Positions 43,223 to 52,738 are shown, counted from the stretch's first letter. The stretch is DNA of 64,000 nucleotides from an uncultured Lachnospiraceae bacterium (GCA_902775555.1 CACYMQ010000001.1:36338-100337); one strand, 5' to 3'. Numbers and translations: made by a program. The notes: generated by a model not told the origin, from the sequence alone.

Positions 43223-45166
43223 ATGGGCCGCATCCCTTATTTTGATTTTGCCGCATTTACCATACTGACCATACTCCTCTTCTCCTTATTCTTCCGAAAG
43301 ATGCACCGGGGGCGCATCAATACCACTTTTATCGCTCTGCTTCTGGTACTGATGATCTCTACCGTTGCGGATGCGCTTTCTACCAGTGAGCTGATCCATA
43401 TCACGGATCCGGCACTGCGCAACAATTACCGCATGTGGATCAGTACGGTCTACTTCATCTTCCGGATCCTGATCGGTCCGGTCTATATCATATTTATCGG
43501 CCACCTGTCCGGAACCTGGCATAAGATATTGAAGAAACATCCCGCGAACCTGGTCGCACTCCTGCTGCCCTATCTCGTATGCGGTGTGCTGCTGGTCTAC
43601 AATCTCTTCTCCAAATCCATCTTCCGCTACGAGGCAGACGGAACCTATGTCCGCGGACCTCTGATCAGCATCTTTTATATCATAGGCGTGTACTATATGC
43701 TTCTGTCCGTTGTCTACCTTTTTGTCATCCGGAAGTACATGGACCGTGAAAAACTGATCACTCTCTTCACGATCCTCCCGCTGACAGGCATCGCCATGCT
43801 CGTGCAGTATTTTAATCCCGACTTTCTGTTGGAAATGTTCGCATATACCATTGTTACGATGCTGATCAATACCATCATCCTTCGGCCGGAAGAAACCTTT
43901 GACCCCGTCACAGGAGCCAAATCCTTCCGTTCCTTCTCGAATGACATCCGGAAATATTTCCGGTCAGAGGTCCCTGTTGACCTGATCTTCATCCGGATCA
44001 AGAACAGTACCGCTCTTCTTGCGATCCTGGGAAATGAAAAGCATCAGATCCTTCAGCGGGAGATCGCCGAAGAACTCCGGAAGTCCGTTCCCGCCAAGAG
44101 GAACTTCTTCCATGATGTGTACTATCTGTACAACGGACTGTATGCAGTCCTTGCCGACGGAAAAACACGGGGAGAGTTCATTGAGAAAGAATCCCTGCGG
44201 ATCTATGATTTCCTGAAGAAGCCTTTCCATTCCAGCCATCTGGACCTGGATCTGGACGCAAGCGTATGTACACTCAAATGTCCGGATGATATAGACAACT
44301 GGGAGGATCTGGTCTCCTTTGCCCACTCCTTCCACTATAATACTCCCGATGACCAGGTTGTTGTCCTCTCGAAGATCGTACCCGAGAAGCAGTTCCAGAT
44401 GAAGAATAATATCAATGAGATCATAAGTCAGGGGATCATCCATCACAGCTTCGTCATGTACTACCAGCCGATCTACTCCACCAGGGAACAGCGTTTTACC
44501 TGTGCGGAAGCACTGATCCGTCTCTTTGATGAAAAGAACGGTATGGTCTCACCCGGCATCTTCATCCCGTCTGCAGAGAAAAGCGGCGCCATCCATACCA
44601 TCGGGGATTTCGTGGTGCAGGATGTCTGCCGTTTCATCTCCGACCATAATATGAAAGATCTCGGACTCAGTTATATCGAGATCAACCTCTCCGCCGTTCA
44701 GTGTATGCGGAACAGTATCGTTACCAAAGTAAATTCGCTGCTGAAGGACTATCATATCTCTCCGGCCTACGTAAACTTCGAGATCACCGAGACGGCCTCG
44801 GATTTCGTCCATGACACGGTAAAAGCAAATGTAATGGCCATGCATACCTACGGCCTCGAATTTGCTCTGGATGACTACGGGACCGGATATTCGAATCTGC
44901 AGCGGATGCTGGACTTTCCCTTTAAGCTGATCAAGCTGGACAAACGTTTTGTGGATGAATGGGAGGATCCCACCATGCGGACCGTGATCCGGAATACCAT
45001 CCGCATGCTGAAGGACATCGGAAAAGAGATCGTGGTTGAAGGCGTCGAGACCGAAGAAGAAGCAAAATGGTTCACCGAACAGAACTGCGATTACATACAG
45101 GGCTTCTACTATGCGAAGCCCATGCCGGAGAAGGAATTCCTGGAGTTCCTTTCCAAACAAAAATAA
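43223..45166 (+). CDS. Membrane c-di-GMP phosphodiesterase with degenerate GGDEF and intact EAL domains
   Basis: Residues 1-220 contain about seven hydrophobic helices. A GGDEF-like domain follows (225-335) in which the signature is replaced by YNGLY (303-307), so no cyclase activity is expected; it may bind GTP. The EAL domain (395-645) keeps E429-A430-L431, the Asn of EINLSAVQ, FEITE, DDYGTGYSN, the Lys of KLDKRFV, EGVE and the Gln of QGFYYAKPM. An active phosphodiesterase is therefore likely. The domain order suggests a sensor of the membrane or a bound ligand. GGAAGGAGG precedes ATG 43223. Confidence 0.92.
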   Translation: MGRIPYFDFAAFTILTILLFSLFFRKMHRGRINTTFIALLLVLMISTVADALSTSELIHITDPALRNNYRMWISTVYFIFRILIGPVYIIFIGHLSGTWHKILKKHPANLVALLLPYLVCGVLLVYNLFSKSIFRYEADGTYVRGPLISIFYIIGVYYMLLSVVYLFVIRKYMDREKLITLFTILPLTGIAMLVQYFNPDFLLEMFAYTIVTMLINTIILRPEETFDPVTGAKSFRSFSNDIRKYFRSEVPVDLIFIRIKNSTALLAILGNEKHQILQREIAEELRKSVPAKRNFFHDVYYLYNGLYAVLADGKTRGEFIEKESLRIYDFLKKPFHSSHLDLDLDASVCTLKCPDDIDNWEDLVSFAHSFHYNTPDDQVVVLSKIVPEKQFQMKNNINEIISQGIIHHSFVMYYQPIYSTREQRFTCAEALIRLFDEKNGMVSPGIFIPSAEKSGAIHTIGDFVVQDVCRFISDHNMKDLGLSYIEINLSAVQCMRNSIVTKVNSLLKDYHISPAYVNFEITETASDFVHDTVKANVMAMHTYGLEFALDDYGTGYSNLQRMLDFPFKLIKLDKRFVDEWEDPTMRTVIRNTIRMLKDIGKEIVVEGVETEEEAKWFTEQNCDYIQGFYYAKPMPEKEFLEFLSKQK

Positions 45167-45200
45167 AACGCCCCTGCATCATTTGCAGAGGCGTTTTTCA
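45167..45200. terminator. Bidirectional terminator between the EAL gene and rubrerythrin
   Basis: AACGCC-CTGCA and TGCAG-GGCGTT form an interrupted 11-bp stem, with TTTTTC on the plus strand and TTTTATTTTT on the minus strand. It ends both converging genes. Confidence 0.85.
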
Positions 45201-45225
45201 ATAAGCTCGTTATTTGAATACCGAT

Positions 45226-45765
45226 TTAGCTGAAGTACCGGTCAAGCAGCCCTTTGAAGCCCTTTCCGTGTCTTGCCTCGTCCCTTGCGATCTCATGAAC
45301 GATATCATGGATCGCATCCAGATTCAGCTCCTTCGCCTTCTTTGCCAGTTTTGCACGTCCGTCGGTCGCACCGTACTCGGCATCCGCACGAAGCTCCAGA
45401 TTCTTCTTCGTGGAATCCGTAACGACCTCACCCAGAAGTTCTGCAAAATGCGCCGCATGCCATGCTTCCTCAAAAGCAGCCTTCTCGAAGAAAGCTCCGA
45501 TCTCGGGATAACCCTCACGGATCGCTACACGACTCATAGCCAGATACATACCAACCTCACAGCACTCTCCGTTGAACATCTCGCGGAGACCGTCCTTGAT
45601 CTCATCCGGTGCACTGTCTGCAACTCCGACTACATGCTCTGCTGCCCATGCCTTATCCTCATCCATCTTATTGAACTTGGATGCCGGTGCATGACAGATG
45701 GGGCACTCCTCCGGTGCTGCATCGCCTTCATAAACATAACCGCAAACTGTACATACAAATTTCAT
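45226..45765 (-). CDS. Reverse rubrerythrin
   Basis: A 179-residue peroxidase that reduces hydrogen peroxide, and possibly oxygen, at a diiron site. The rubredoxin domain is at the N-terminus (Cys5, Cys8, Cys21, Cys24 in CTVCG and CPICH), the order opposite to classical rubrerythrin and like the reverse rubrerythrins of clostridia. Iron ligands are in the helices EVGMYLAM, AFFEKAAFEEAWHAAHF and ARDEARHG. ATG 45765 follows GGAGGTTACG; an upstream in-frame ATG at 45807 is not preceded by a site. Its promoter carries an operator-like dyad and a leader hairpin. Confidence 0.92.
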   Translation of the reverse strand: MKFVCTVCGYVYEGDAAPEECPICHAPASKFNKMDEDKAWAAEHVVGVADSAPDEIKDGLREMFNGECCEVGMYLAMSRVAIREGYPEIGAFFEKAAFEEAWHAAHFAELLGEVVTDSTKKNLELRADAEYGATDGRAKLAKKAKELNLDAIHDIVHEIARDEARHGKGFKGLLDRYFS

Positions 45766-45793
45766 CCTTCGTAACCTCCTTCTTGTAAAGAAA

Positions 45794-45866
45794 AGGCTGC
45801 AGCACATGCTGCAGCCTCCTGCTTTTCGCTGTCTATATCATAGCATTGAAACCAATGCTGCGTCAA
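45794..45866 (-). promoter_or_regulatory. Rubrerythrin promoter with spacer palindrome and leader hairpin
   Basis: On the minus strand TTGACG (45866-45861), an 18-base spacer and TATGAT (45842-45837). AGCATTG-AAAC-CAATGCT (45842-45859), a perfect 7-base-arm dyad, fills the spacer. After the expected start, AGGCTGCAGC and GCTGCAGCCT (45817-45794) form a 10-bp hairpin followed by TTTTCTTT. The hairpin probably ends the histidine kinase operon but also lies in the rubrerythrin leader. Confidence 0.6.
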
Positions 45867-45873
45867 TCACCAA

Positions 45874-47520
45874 TTATACACTCGAGCCATCGAGATCATA
45901 GTAGAATACAACACCGTCATCTGCATTGTATACGCCATAATCCTGCCCGTGTGATTTCTGGATCGCACCCACGATGGAAAGGCCGATACCGGAACCTCCG
46001 TAGGACCGGGTCCGTGCCTCATCCTCCTTATAGAACTTGACAAAAACCTTCTTTAAGGCTTCTTCCCCGAGTTTCGGGCCCTGGTTGTAGACGGACACAC
46101 GGACCACATTCTTCAGCTCGTCCGTCCGCCCTTCCGATCCCGCGGGCTTCGGTGCACTGTCTGAATCGGTCTTTGCATCCTCCGGCTTCGGTGCATGGTC
46201 TGCAACAGCCTTCATATCCTCCGGCTTCGGTATACTGTCCCGATCCGTCTGCCTCAGCCCGGGATTTGCAAGGCGTTCCACGCTCACACGGATCTCTCCT
46301 CCATCCTTCACATAATGAATGGCATTGGACAGATAATTGGTAAATACCTCAGACATCTTGAATGCATCCGCCCATACGTAGACCGGTGTATTCTCCGGCT
46401 GGGTGAGACGTACATTCTTCTGTTCCAGCAGGATCTTGTTCGCTGCTATGATCCCCCGGATCTGTTCCACCACATCAAAACGGACGATCTTCAACGGCTC
46501 ATTTCCGAATTCCAGTTCATTCAGATTCAGGAGTTTCATAATAAGGGTATTCATCTTTGCCGCTTCATCCGTGATCACATCACAGTAAAACTCCCTGCTC
46601 TCCGGATCATCATTGACGGAATCCTTCAATCCCTCGGCATATCCCTGGATCAGGGCAAGCGGAGTCTTCAGCTCATGGGACACATGGGACAGGAATTCCG
46701 AACGCATCTCCTCGATCCGTTCCTTCTCCTGAATATCCTGGGAAAGACTTGCATTTGCGGATTTCAGTTCGGAGACGGTCTCCTCCAGTTTCATGGACAG
46801 TTCATTCATACTGTGTCCCAGCTCCCCGATCTCGTCCTTTCGATCCTCCGGAGCTCTGACGTCAAAATCCAGTTTTGTCATGCGGCGTGCGGCATGCGAC
46901 ATCTGGATAATGGGCCGTGTAAGTGTGCCTGAAACAAAGAGCACAAGACTCGCCTCGAAGGAGAGGATCACCACCGCTACAATAAGAAACAGTCTTGTGG
47001 AGAACCGGATACTGGAATTCAACTGCTCCAGCGGACGCTCCAGTATGATGATATTTCCGTTATCCAACACGCCCACCAGGTCAAAGGAATCCTCGTAATT
47101 AATGAACTTATAATGAGGCTTTCCCTCCTCCAGTTTCTCATAATCCATGGAATCGATGATCGGCTGAAGGGATCTGGCCACTTTATCCGTTATCAATACG
47201 GAAGAATAGATCTTATTATTCGGATAATCAACGATAAAGATCGTCGCATTGGAGGGATTCTCGACCTGATCATAGATCTCTCCTGCGGCGATCTCAAAGC
47301 GCACCGGTGTGCCCGATGCATCCAAAAACAACTGATTACAGGATTCATATGTCGTAATCAGATTGCTTCTGGCATCCAGTATATAAAAGCTTTTTGTCAG
47401 ATTGTTGCTGATGATCCAGGCCGCCACAATGGCGATAACGGTGATACCGCCCACAAGTCCTACCAGCTTGAAGCGGAGGGAATGACGGAACTGTTTCGCA
47501 TTTCTGAAGCTTTTCATCAT
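45874..47520 (-). CDS. Sensor histidine kinase with repeat insertion in the ATPase domain
   Basis: A 548-residue membrane kinase. Two membrane helices (about 18-38 and 175-198) flank an extracytoplasmic sensing region of about 135 residues; HAMP (200-255), a HisKA domain with His282 (SHVSHELKTP) and a HATPase domain with NYLSNAIHY, then YGGSGIGLSIV. Within the ATPase domain, about 50 residues (418-468) are inserted between two strands: three 13-residue repeats of the DSIPKPEDMKAVA type. It overlaps the response regulator gene by four bases (ATGA). Confidence 0.93.
   Translation of the reverse strand: MMKSFRNAKQFRHSLRFKLVGLVGGITVIAIVAAWIISNNLTKSFYILDARSNLITTYESCNQLFLDASGTPVRFEIAAGEIYDQVENPSNATIFIVDYPNNKIYSSVLITDKVARSLQPIIDSMDYEKLEEGKPHYKFINYEDSFDLVGVLDNGNIIILERPLEQLNSSIRFSTRLFLIVAVVILSFEASLVLFVSGTLTRPIIQMSHAARRMTKLDFDVRAPEDRKDEIGELGHSMNELSMKLEETVSELKSANASLSQDIQEKERIEEMRSEFLSHVSHELKTPLALIQGYAEGLKDSVNDDPESREFYCDVITDEAAKMNTLIMKLLNLNELEFGNEPLKIVRFDVVEQIRGIIAANKILLEQKNVRLTQPENTPVYVWADAFKMSEVFTNYLSNAIHYVKDGGEIRVSVERLANPGLRQTDRDSIPKPEDMKAVADHAPKPEDAKTDSDSAPKPAGSEGRTDELKNVVRVSVYNQGPKLGEEALKKVFVKFYKEDEARTRSYGGSGIGLSIVGAIQKSHGQDYGVYNADDGVVFYYDLDGSSV
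46123..46239 (-). repeat. 39-base tandem repeat inside the histidine kinase gene
   Basis: Three consecutive 39-base units encode DSIPKPED, DHAPKPED and DSAPKPAG segments. The copies differ at several positions but keep PKP. They fall inside the catalytic domain but not in any of its nucleotide-binding boxes. Confidence 0.75.
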
Positions 47521-48200
47521 TCCTCCGTAACTTCGAATTTATAACCCAGCGCCCAGATAGTCTTGATGTACTCTCCCTTGGGACCCAGTTTTGCACGCAG
47601 TTTCTTCACATGGGTATCTATGGTCCTGGCATCTCCGAAATAATCATAATTCCAGACACTGTTCAGGATCTTCTCTCTGGAAAGAGCCACACCCTGATTC
47701 TCCATAAAATAATTCAGGAGTTCAAATTCCTTGAAGGACAGCTCAACAGGCTCCCCGTCCACCGTTACATTGTGCGCGGAGATATCAAGGACGATGCCGC
47801 CTGCGGAGATATTCTTCGCTCCCCCCTCCTTTTCGGTACGGCGCAGGATTGCTTCGACTCTGGCCACAAGTACTCTGGGACTGAAGGGCTTGGTGATATA
47901 CTCATCCACACCCAGGGAGAAGCCTTTTAATTCATCCTTCTCTTCGGATTTCGCCGTCAGCAGTATAATGGGCACCTTGGACATCTTCCGGATCTCTTCA
48001 CAGGCCTCATAGCCATCCATCTTGGGCATCATCACATCCATGATGATGAGAGAGATATCCTTCATCTGCATAAAGAGCGTCAGTGCCTCTTCCCCGTCTG
48101 CAGCTTCCACAACAAGATAACCATCCTTTGTAAGGAAATCTCTTACCAGCTTTCGCATCCGCGGTTCATCATCTACTACAAGGATCCTTGCATCCCCCAT
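47517..48200 (-). CDS. OmpR-family response regulator
   Basis: A 227-residue two-domain regulator. The receiver has the acidic pair after ILVVDDEP, the phosphorylated Asp in LIIMDVMMPKMDG and Lys in TKPFSPRVL; the C-terminal winged helix (about 130-225) shows FKEFELLNYFMENQG and DTHVKKLRAKLG. Cognate partner of the kinase whose gene overlaps it. The lipoprotein gene is upstream on the same strand. The regulon is unknown. Confidence 0.95.
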   Translation of the reverse strand: MGDARILVVDDEPRMRKLVRDFLTKDGYLVVEAADGEEALTLFMQMKDISLIIMDVMMPKMDGYEACEEIRKMSKVPIILLTAKSEEKDELKGFSLGVDEYITKPFSPRVLVARVEAILRRTEKEGGAKNISAGGIVLDISAHNVTVDGEPVELSFKEFELLNYFMENQGVALSREKILNSVWNYDYFGDARTIDTHVKKLRAKLGPKGEYIKTIWALGYKFEVTEE

Positions 48201-48226
48201 AGGATACCTCCTTCCTGATCAAACCT

Positions 48227-48931
48227 CTATTCCTGAGCCGGAGTCTCTGCGCCCTCTCCCGCTGCATCCGGCGCCTGTTGTCCTGCGTTTTCTCCTGCAG
48301 CGTCCGGTGTCTGTTCCGATGCGGTCTCTGATGCTGCTTCCGTTGTCTTCGCTGATGCTGCTTCCGTTGCTGACGTATTCGCTTCGGGATCCTCTGTCAT
48401 ACCCTCAAGAGAAATGTTATTCGCCTCACAGAGCTTCTTCAGCTTATCATAGTATGCCTGAAGCTTCTCTTTGGACTGATCCACCTTCTTCTGTGCCGAA
48501 TCCAGAAGCTGATTATCCGCATTCTTGATGGCGTCAACCACATCCTGGATCGCGTCTCTCTGATACTGCGCGCTGGCTGTATAGAGATCCTTCAGTTCTC
48601 CCACCTCGGCATTGGTAAAGGGCAGCCCCTTCAGTTTCTGCAGGTAAGCATCATACTTGGGAAGTGCCTCCTGGGAAAGAGTATTCATCCATTTTTCCGA
48701 ATCCTTATCCGTAGCGGAAAAATAATCATTATATAATTTCACCGCAGCATCTCTTTCCGAAGCGATCGCCGGAAGATCCGCTCCGACGAAATTCAGGATC
48801 TCATCCTGAAGGGAGACCGTTGTCGCCTGTTCGGTCACTACCGATGATCCTTCCTCCCCTTTGGAGCCACAGGCAGTCACACCGACTGCAAGAACCAGAC
48901 CAAGTGTCACATAAAGCAATCTCTTTTTCAT
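48227..48931 (-). CDS. Lipoprotein with coiled-coil region (unknown function)
   Basis: A 234-residue lipoprotein. Signal peptide of about 20 residues ends with a lipobox (VTACGS). A mostly helical domain (about 45-165) with many Lys, Glu and Gln is followed by a C-terminal Ala/Glu/Thr-rich tail with repeats of TEAAS and DAAGE type. ATG 48931 is chosen because GGAGA lies eight bases upstream and it gives the standard signal peptide. Upstream of the response regulator on the same strand, it may be a sensor partner or target of the system. Confidence 0.75.
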   Translation of the reverse strand: MKKRLLYVTLGLVLAVGVTACGSKGEEGSSVVTEQATTVSLQDEILNFVGADLPAIASERDAAVKLYNDYFSATDKDSEKWMNTLSQEALPKYDAYLQKLKGLPFTNAEVGELKDLYTASAQYQRDAIQDVVDAIKNADNQLLDSAQKKVDQSKEKLQAYYDKLKKLCEANNISLEGMTEDPEANTSATEAASAKTTEAASETASEQTPDAAGENAGQQAPDAAGEGAETPAQE

Positions 48932-48965
48932 TTTCGGATTCTCCAATCATTAAAACTTAGTAGAT

Positions 48966-48994
48966 ATTATACCACTCTGTTCCGGTTCTGTCAC
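48966..48994 (-). promoter_or_regulatory. Promoter of the lipoprotein and two-component unit
   Basis: GTGACA (48994-48989), a 17-base spacer ending in TGG, and TATAAT (48971-48966) on the minus strand. The -35 box lies in the last codons of trmD. Confidence 0.7.
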
Positions 48995-49755
48995 GCAGAG
49001 GGAGTGGATTTCCTGCGTTTCTTTTTAGGCTCCGGGACCGGATGTTCCTCCCGGTATGCATGGTACAGATCCGGCCGTCGTTCCTCCGTCAGCTTCTCCG
49101 CCTGTTCCAACCGCCACCGTGCGATCTTTGCATGATTTCCGGATAGCAGCACCTCCGGGACCGTAAGGCCCTTGTAGGTCTCCGGCCTCGTATATTGGGG
49201 GCACTCCAGGAGATTCTCATGAAAGCTCTCATAAACCGCACTGTCATCATCTCCGAGTACTCCCGGAAGGAGCCGGCTCACGGCATCCACGATGATGGCC
49301 GCTCCCAGTTCCCCGCCCGTCAGTACATAGTCCCCAATGGAGATCTCTTCGGCATCGAGCAGCGTAAGGACCCTGTCATCGATCCCCTCATAATGTCCGC
49401 AGAGCAGGACCAGCGGGCGATCATTATCCTGTGCATAACTCTCTGCCTGTCCCTGGGTAAACACAGATCCCTTGGGCGAGAGATAGATCACTCTCGGACT
49501 TTTCTCCGGATCTCTGGATCTTATATCTTCACAAACCGCCTGAAAGCAGAGATCGATGGGCTCGCACTGCATCAACATGCCCGGGCCGCCTCCATAGATA
49601 TAATCATCCACATGCCTGGAGGTATTCTGTGCATAATCGCGGATATTCCAACTCTTCACCAGGATCTTTCCGGCCTTCTGCGCCCGTCCGGTGATACTTT
49701 CCCCCAGGATCGTATCCATCATATCCGGGAAAAGCGTCATGATATGAAACTCCAT
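48991..49755 (-). CDS. trmD: tRNA (guanine37-N1)-methyltransferase
   Basis: Methylates G37 next to the anticodon of tRNAs, using SAM, and prevents frameshifting. The SPOUT knot motifs are present: [27 protein letters not shown] and [15 protein letters not shown]. 254 residues. It is 17 bases after rimM. In most Firmicutes rplS (ribosomal protein L19) follows trmD; here a promoter and lipoprotein gene follow instead, so rplS must be elsewhere. Confidence 0.96.
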   Translation of the reverse strand: MEFHIMTLFPDMMDTILGESITGRAQKAGKILVKSWNIRDYAQNTSRHVDDYIYGGGPGMLMQCEPIDLCFQAVCEDIRSRDPEKSPRVIYLSPKGSVFTQGQAESYAQDNDRPLVLLCGHYEGIDDRVLTLLDAEEISIGDYVLTGGELGAAIIVDAVSRLLPGVLGDDDSAVYESFHENLLECPQYTRPETYKGLTVPEVLLSGNHAKIARWRLEQAEKLTEERRPDLYHAYREEHPVPEPKKKRRKSTPSA

Positions 49756-49771
49756 GGGAAAACACCCCTTT

Positions 49772-50284
49772 CTAATCCGGTATCATTCCTGGGATCGGGC
49801 GGATCACCATCCGCTTCTCCTCAACATTTACTTCGCGGATGAATTCATCCACCGCAGGGACCAGAAATTCTTTGCCCTTCTCTGTCTTTATCTTATAGAT
49901 CAACTGGGCTGCCGTTTCCATATAATCGGAAAGGGTACCCAGAACATTTCCTTCTTCATCCGTGACCGTACTTCCCAGGACATCCGCCAGATAATATTCA
50001 CCTTCCTCCAGCGGAATGGCATGCTCCCTGTCCACGTACAGCTCCTTCTGTTTCAGAAGCTGAGCCTCTTCGATGCTCCCGACCTCTTCAAACCCCAGGA
50101 TCACCAGGTTTTTGAAATATCTGCAGCTTCGTATGGTCAGCGGTCTGTAACTCCCTCTGTCCAGGAGGTAGCATGTATCCAGTTCCTCAAAACGACGGGG
50201 ATCCTCCGTGGTGGGATAAACCTTCACCTCACCCGCAAGGGCATGCGTCGTTGTGATCACTCCGATACGAAAATACTGTTCCAA
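49772..50284 (-). CDS. rimM: Ribosome maturation factor RimM
   Basis: Assembly factor for the 30S head; binds S19. N-terminal beta barrel ([28 protein letters not shown]) and C-terminal PRC barrel ([34 protein letters not shown]). 170 residues is standard. AGAGGTGA precedes ATG 50284. Two hairpins separate it from khpA, so rimM-trmD expression may be reduced relative to rpsP. Confidence 0.94.
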   Translation of the reverse strand: MEQYFRIGVITTTHALAGEVKVYPTTEDPRRFEELDTCYLLDRGSYRPLTIRSCRYFKNLVILGFEEVGSIEEAQLLKQKELYVDREHAIPLEEGEYYLADVLGSTVTDEEGNVLGTLSDYMETAAQLIYKIKTEKGKEFLVPAVDEFIREVNVEEKRMVIRPIPGMIPD

Positions 50285-50332
50285 TCCAAATCACCTCTTT
50301 GGCCTTTCCTGCCTTAGCTACGGAAAAAGAAA

Positions 50333-50365
50333 AGGAGACGTCTCCTCCGGCTCATAAGGAGCCGG
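50333..50365 (-). terminator. Two hairpins between khpA and rimM
   Basis: CCGGCTC-ATAAG-GAGCCGG (50347-50365) and AGGAG-ACGT-CTCCT (50333-50346) follow one another on the minus strand and are followed by TTTTCTTTTT. They lie in the 125-base gap, so they are probably a partial terminator. Confidence 0.55.
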
Positions 50366-50408
50366 GAAGAGCCGTCCCATCTTTTTACCATTGCACGACA
50401 GATTGTCG

Positions 50409-50636
50409 CTATTTGATATCCACAATGACCTTTTTGTCGCTTTTCGACGCAGCAGCCTTCACTACGGTACGGATGGCCTTTGCAATACGTCCGCTCTTAC
50501 CGATGACCTTTCCCATATCTTCGGGAGCTACGGTAAGTTCAACTGTGATCGTGTGCTCATCGGTCGTTTCTGTTACCACGACCTGGTCCGGTGCGTCTAC
50601 TAGGGATTTTGCAATGATCTCAACTAATTCCTTCAT
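50409..50636 (-). CDS. khpA: KH-domain RNA-binding protein KhpA
   Basis: A 75-residue single KH domain with the loop GKVIGKSGRIAKAIR. KhpA forms a heterodimer with KhpB (Jag/EloR) and affects cell elongation and RNA in Gram-positives. It lies between rpsP and rimM, its standard place. AGGGAGGAT precedes ATG 50636. Confidence 0.93.
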   Translation of the reverse strand: MKELVEIIAKSLVDAPDQVVVTETTDEHTITVELTVAPEDMGKVIGKSGRIAKAIRTVVKAAASKSDKKVIVDIK

Positions 50637-50656
50637 TCTGCAATCCTCCCTGATCG

Positions 50657-50902
50657 TTATTTCTCGATACCGGCCTGCTTCAACAGCTTAGCTACAGTCT
50701 CAGTGGGCTGTGCGCCATTTCCGAGCCACTTCTTTGCTGCCTCAGCATCGATCTTTACAACGCTGGGCTCCTGGTTCGGATCATAGGTGCCGATCTCATC
50801 GATCACGCTGCCATCTCTGGGAGATCTGGAATCTGCAACAACAACTCTATATACAGGGTGCTTCTTGTAGCCCAGTCTTCTCAATCTGATCTTTACTGCC
50901 AT
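50657..50902 (-). CDS. rpsP: 30S ribosomal protein S16
   Basis: An 81-residue ribosomal protein starting [30 protein letters not shown], the family signature, and ending near [23 protein letters not shown] precedes ATG 50902. It follows ffh, as in many Firmicutes. Confidence 0.97.
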   Translation of the reverse strand: MAVKIRLRRLGYKKHPVYRVVVADSRSPRDGSVIDEIGTYDPNQEPSVVKIDAEAAKKWLGNGAQPTETVAKLLKQAGIEK

Positions 50903-50963
50903 TTTGGTTTTCCTCCTTGAATAATATCTATCGACAGGCCACGGGGGCCGTGTTGATCTAAAT

Positions 50964-52304
50964 CTACATGCCGAAGGGCAGGCCGAAGCGGCGTTTCTTC
51001 TTGCCCTTCCCCATCATACCGGACAGCTGCTTCATCATTTTCTTGGACTGCTCAAACTGCTTGAAGAAGCGGTTTACCTCAGCCATATCCAGACCGCACC
51101 CTTTGGCGATCCTCTGCTTCCGGCTCATGTTGATGAGATCCGGATTTGATCTTTCCTCCGGTGTCATGGACCGGATGATCGCCTTCGGATGCACGGTGGC
51201 ATTGTCATCGATCTCCACATCCTTCATCTTTCCCATACCGGGCATCATACCCATGATATCGGAGAGACTTCCGATCTTCTCCATCTGGTCCAGCTGATCC
51301 AGGAAATCATTGAAGTCAAATGTGGCTTTGCGGAGCTTCTGCTCCATCTCAATGGCCTTTTCCTCATCTATGGCGGCCTGCGCCTTCTCGATCAGGCTCT
51401 CCACATCACCCATGCCGAGGATCCGGGATGCCATACGATCCGGATAGAATGGTTCCAGATCCGTCAGCTTCTCTCCCATACCTGCATAGAGGATCGGCTT
51501 ACCGGTCACGGAACGGATGGAAAGGGCCGCACCGCCACGGGTATCGCCATCCAGCTTCGTCAGTACCACGCCGTCGATCCCGAGATCTTTGTTAAATGTG
51601 GTCGCTACATTTACCGCATCCTGACCGGTCATGGAATCCACCGTCAGCAGTGTATAGTCCACTGTTACCGCTTCCTTGATATCCCGAAGCTCCTGCATCA
51701 GTTCTTCGTCGATATGAAGACGTCCGGCCGTATCGACAAATACCAGCTGGATCTCTTCCTTTTTTGCCGTGGCAAGCGCAGCCTTCACGATGTCCACCGG
51801 ACGATGCTCCGTTCCCATGGAGAAGACCTTGACGCCTACCTTGTCACCGTTGATCTGCAGCTGCTGGATCGCTGCCGGACGATAGATGTCGCAGGCAACC
51901 AGCATACATTTTTTTCCTTTATTCTTAAACTGTCCGGCGAGTTTGGCCACGGTAGTGGTCTTACCTGCACCCTGCAGACCGCACATCATGATGACCGTCT
52001 GCTCATTCGACGGGCGAAGCTTCATCTCCGTGATCTCCGACCCCATCAGGTTGACCAGCTCTTCCTTAACGATCTTAATAACCATCTGCCCCGGGTTCAG
52101 GCCCTTCATGACCTCTTCTCCCACGGCGCGCTCGCTGACGGAATTCACAAACTGCTTTACGACCTTGAAGTTAACGTCCGCCTCCAAAAGGGCACGCTTC
52201 ACCTCTTTCATGGCATCCTTTACATCTTCTTCTTTTAGGATACCCTTGCTCCGCAGCTTCTTGAATACATTTTGAAGTTTATCACTTAAACTGTCGAATG
52301 CCAT
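50964..52304 (-). CDS. ffh: Signal recognition particle protein Ffh
   Basis: GTPase that brings nascent membrane proteins to the membrane. An N helix domain (1-85), G domain with [24 protein letters not shown] and [13 protein letters not shown], and a methionine-rich M domain (about 300-435, [13 protein letters not shown] and [19 protein letters not shown]) that binds signal peptides and SRP RNA. 446 residues. ylxM lies just upstream, as usual. Confidence 0.97.
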   Translation of the reverse strand: MAFDSLSDKLQNVFKKLRSKGILKEEDVKDAMKEVKRALLEADVNFKVVKQFVNSVSERAVGEEVMKGLNPGQMVIKIVKEELVNLMGSEITEMKLRPSNEQTVIMMCGLQGAGKTTTVAKLAGQFKNKGKKCMLVACDIYRPAAIQQLQINGDKVGVKVFSMGTEHRPVDIVKAALATAKKEEIQLVFVDTAGRLHIDEELMQELRDIKEAVTVDYTLLTVDSMTGQDAVNVATTFNKDLGIDGVVLTKLDGDTRGGAALSIRSVTGKPILYAGMGEKLTDLEPFYPDRMASRILGMGDVESLIEKAQAAIDEEKAIEMEQKLRKATFDFNDFLDQLDQMEKIGSLSDIMGMMPGMGKMKDVEIDDNATVHPKAIIRSMTPEERSNPDLINMSRKQRIAKGCGLDMAEVNRFFKQFEQSKKMMKQLSGMMGKGKKKRRFGLPFGM

Positions 52305-52353
52305 ACATTCCTCTTATTCTTTATCAACGATATGAAAGGATCCTGTCCGTAGC

Positions 52354-52710
52354 CTATAACTGATCCAGGATCTCCTTTGCTTTCTGTTCGATCTCATCCG
52401 CAAGTGTCCGGACTCCGCCTTCACCTGCAGTACCTTTCAGTTCCGCGGCCTTTCTTCCGATCTCCTTCACGCAGGTACGGACTGTCAGGAACCGTTCCAC
52501 CAGATGAAGCTTCTCTTCATACTCCTCCAGCTGTCTGTCACAGCGGCGGATCATGTCGTAGGCTCCCTGACGGGAAATGCCTTCAAGCCTTGCCAGTTCT
52601 GCATAGGAAAGATCGTTCATGACCACTTCCTCATACGCGTTCCGCTGGTGTTCTGTCAATAATTCGCCGTAAAAATCATACAGCATAGTTTGTCGGACGA
52701 TTCGTTCCAT
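52354..52710 (-). CDS. ylxM: SRP-associated HTH protein YlxM
   Basis: A 118-residue protein of the YlxM/p13 family with a sigma-like HTH (LSYAELARLEGISRQGAYDMIRRCDRQLEEYEEKL). It is known to act with Ffh and SRP RNA in streptococci. ATG 52710 follows a GGGGGG tract; an in-frame ATG at 52767 would lie in the promoter region and is not used. It leads the ylxM-ffh-rpsP-khpA unit. Confidence 0.9.
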   Translation of the reverse strand: MERIVRQTMLYDFYGELLTEHQRNAYEEVVMNDLSYAELARLEGISRQGAYDMIRRCDRQLEEYEEKLHLVERFLTVRTCVKEIGRKAAELKGTAGEGGVRTLADEIEQKAKEILDQL

Positions 52711-52738
52711 GGCATAGTATCCCCCCGAAACCTCGGTT

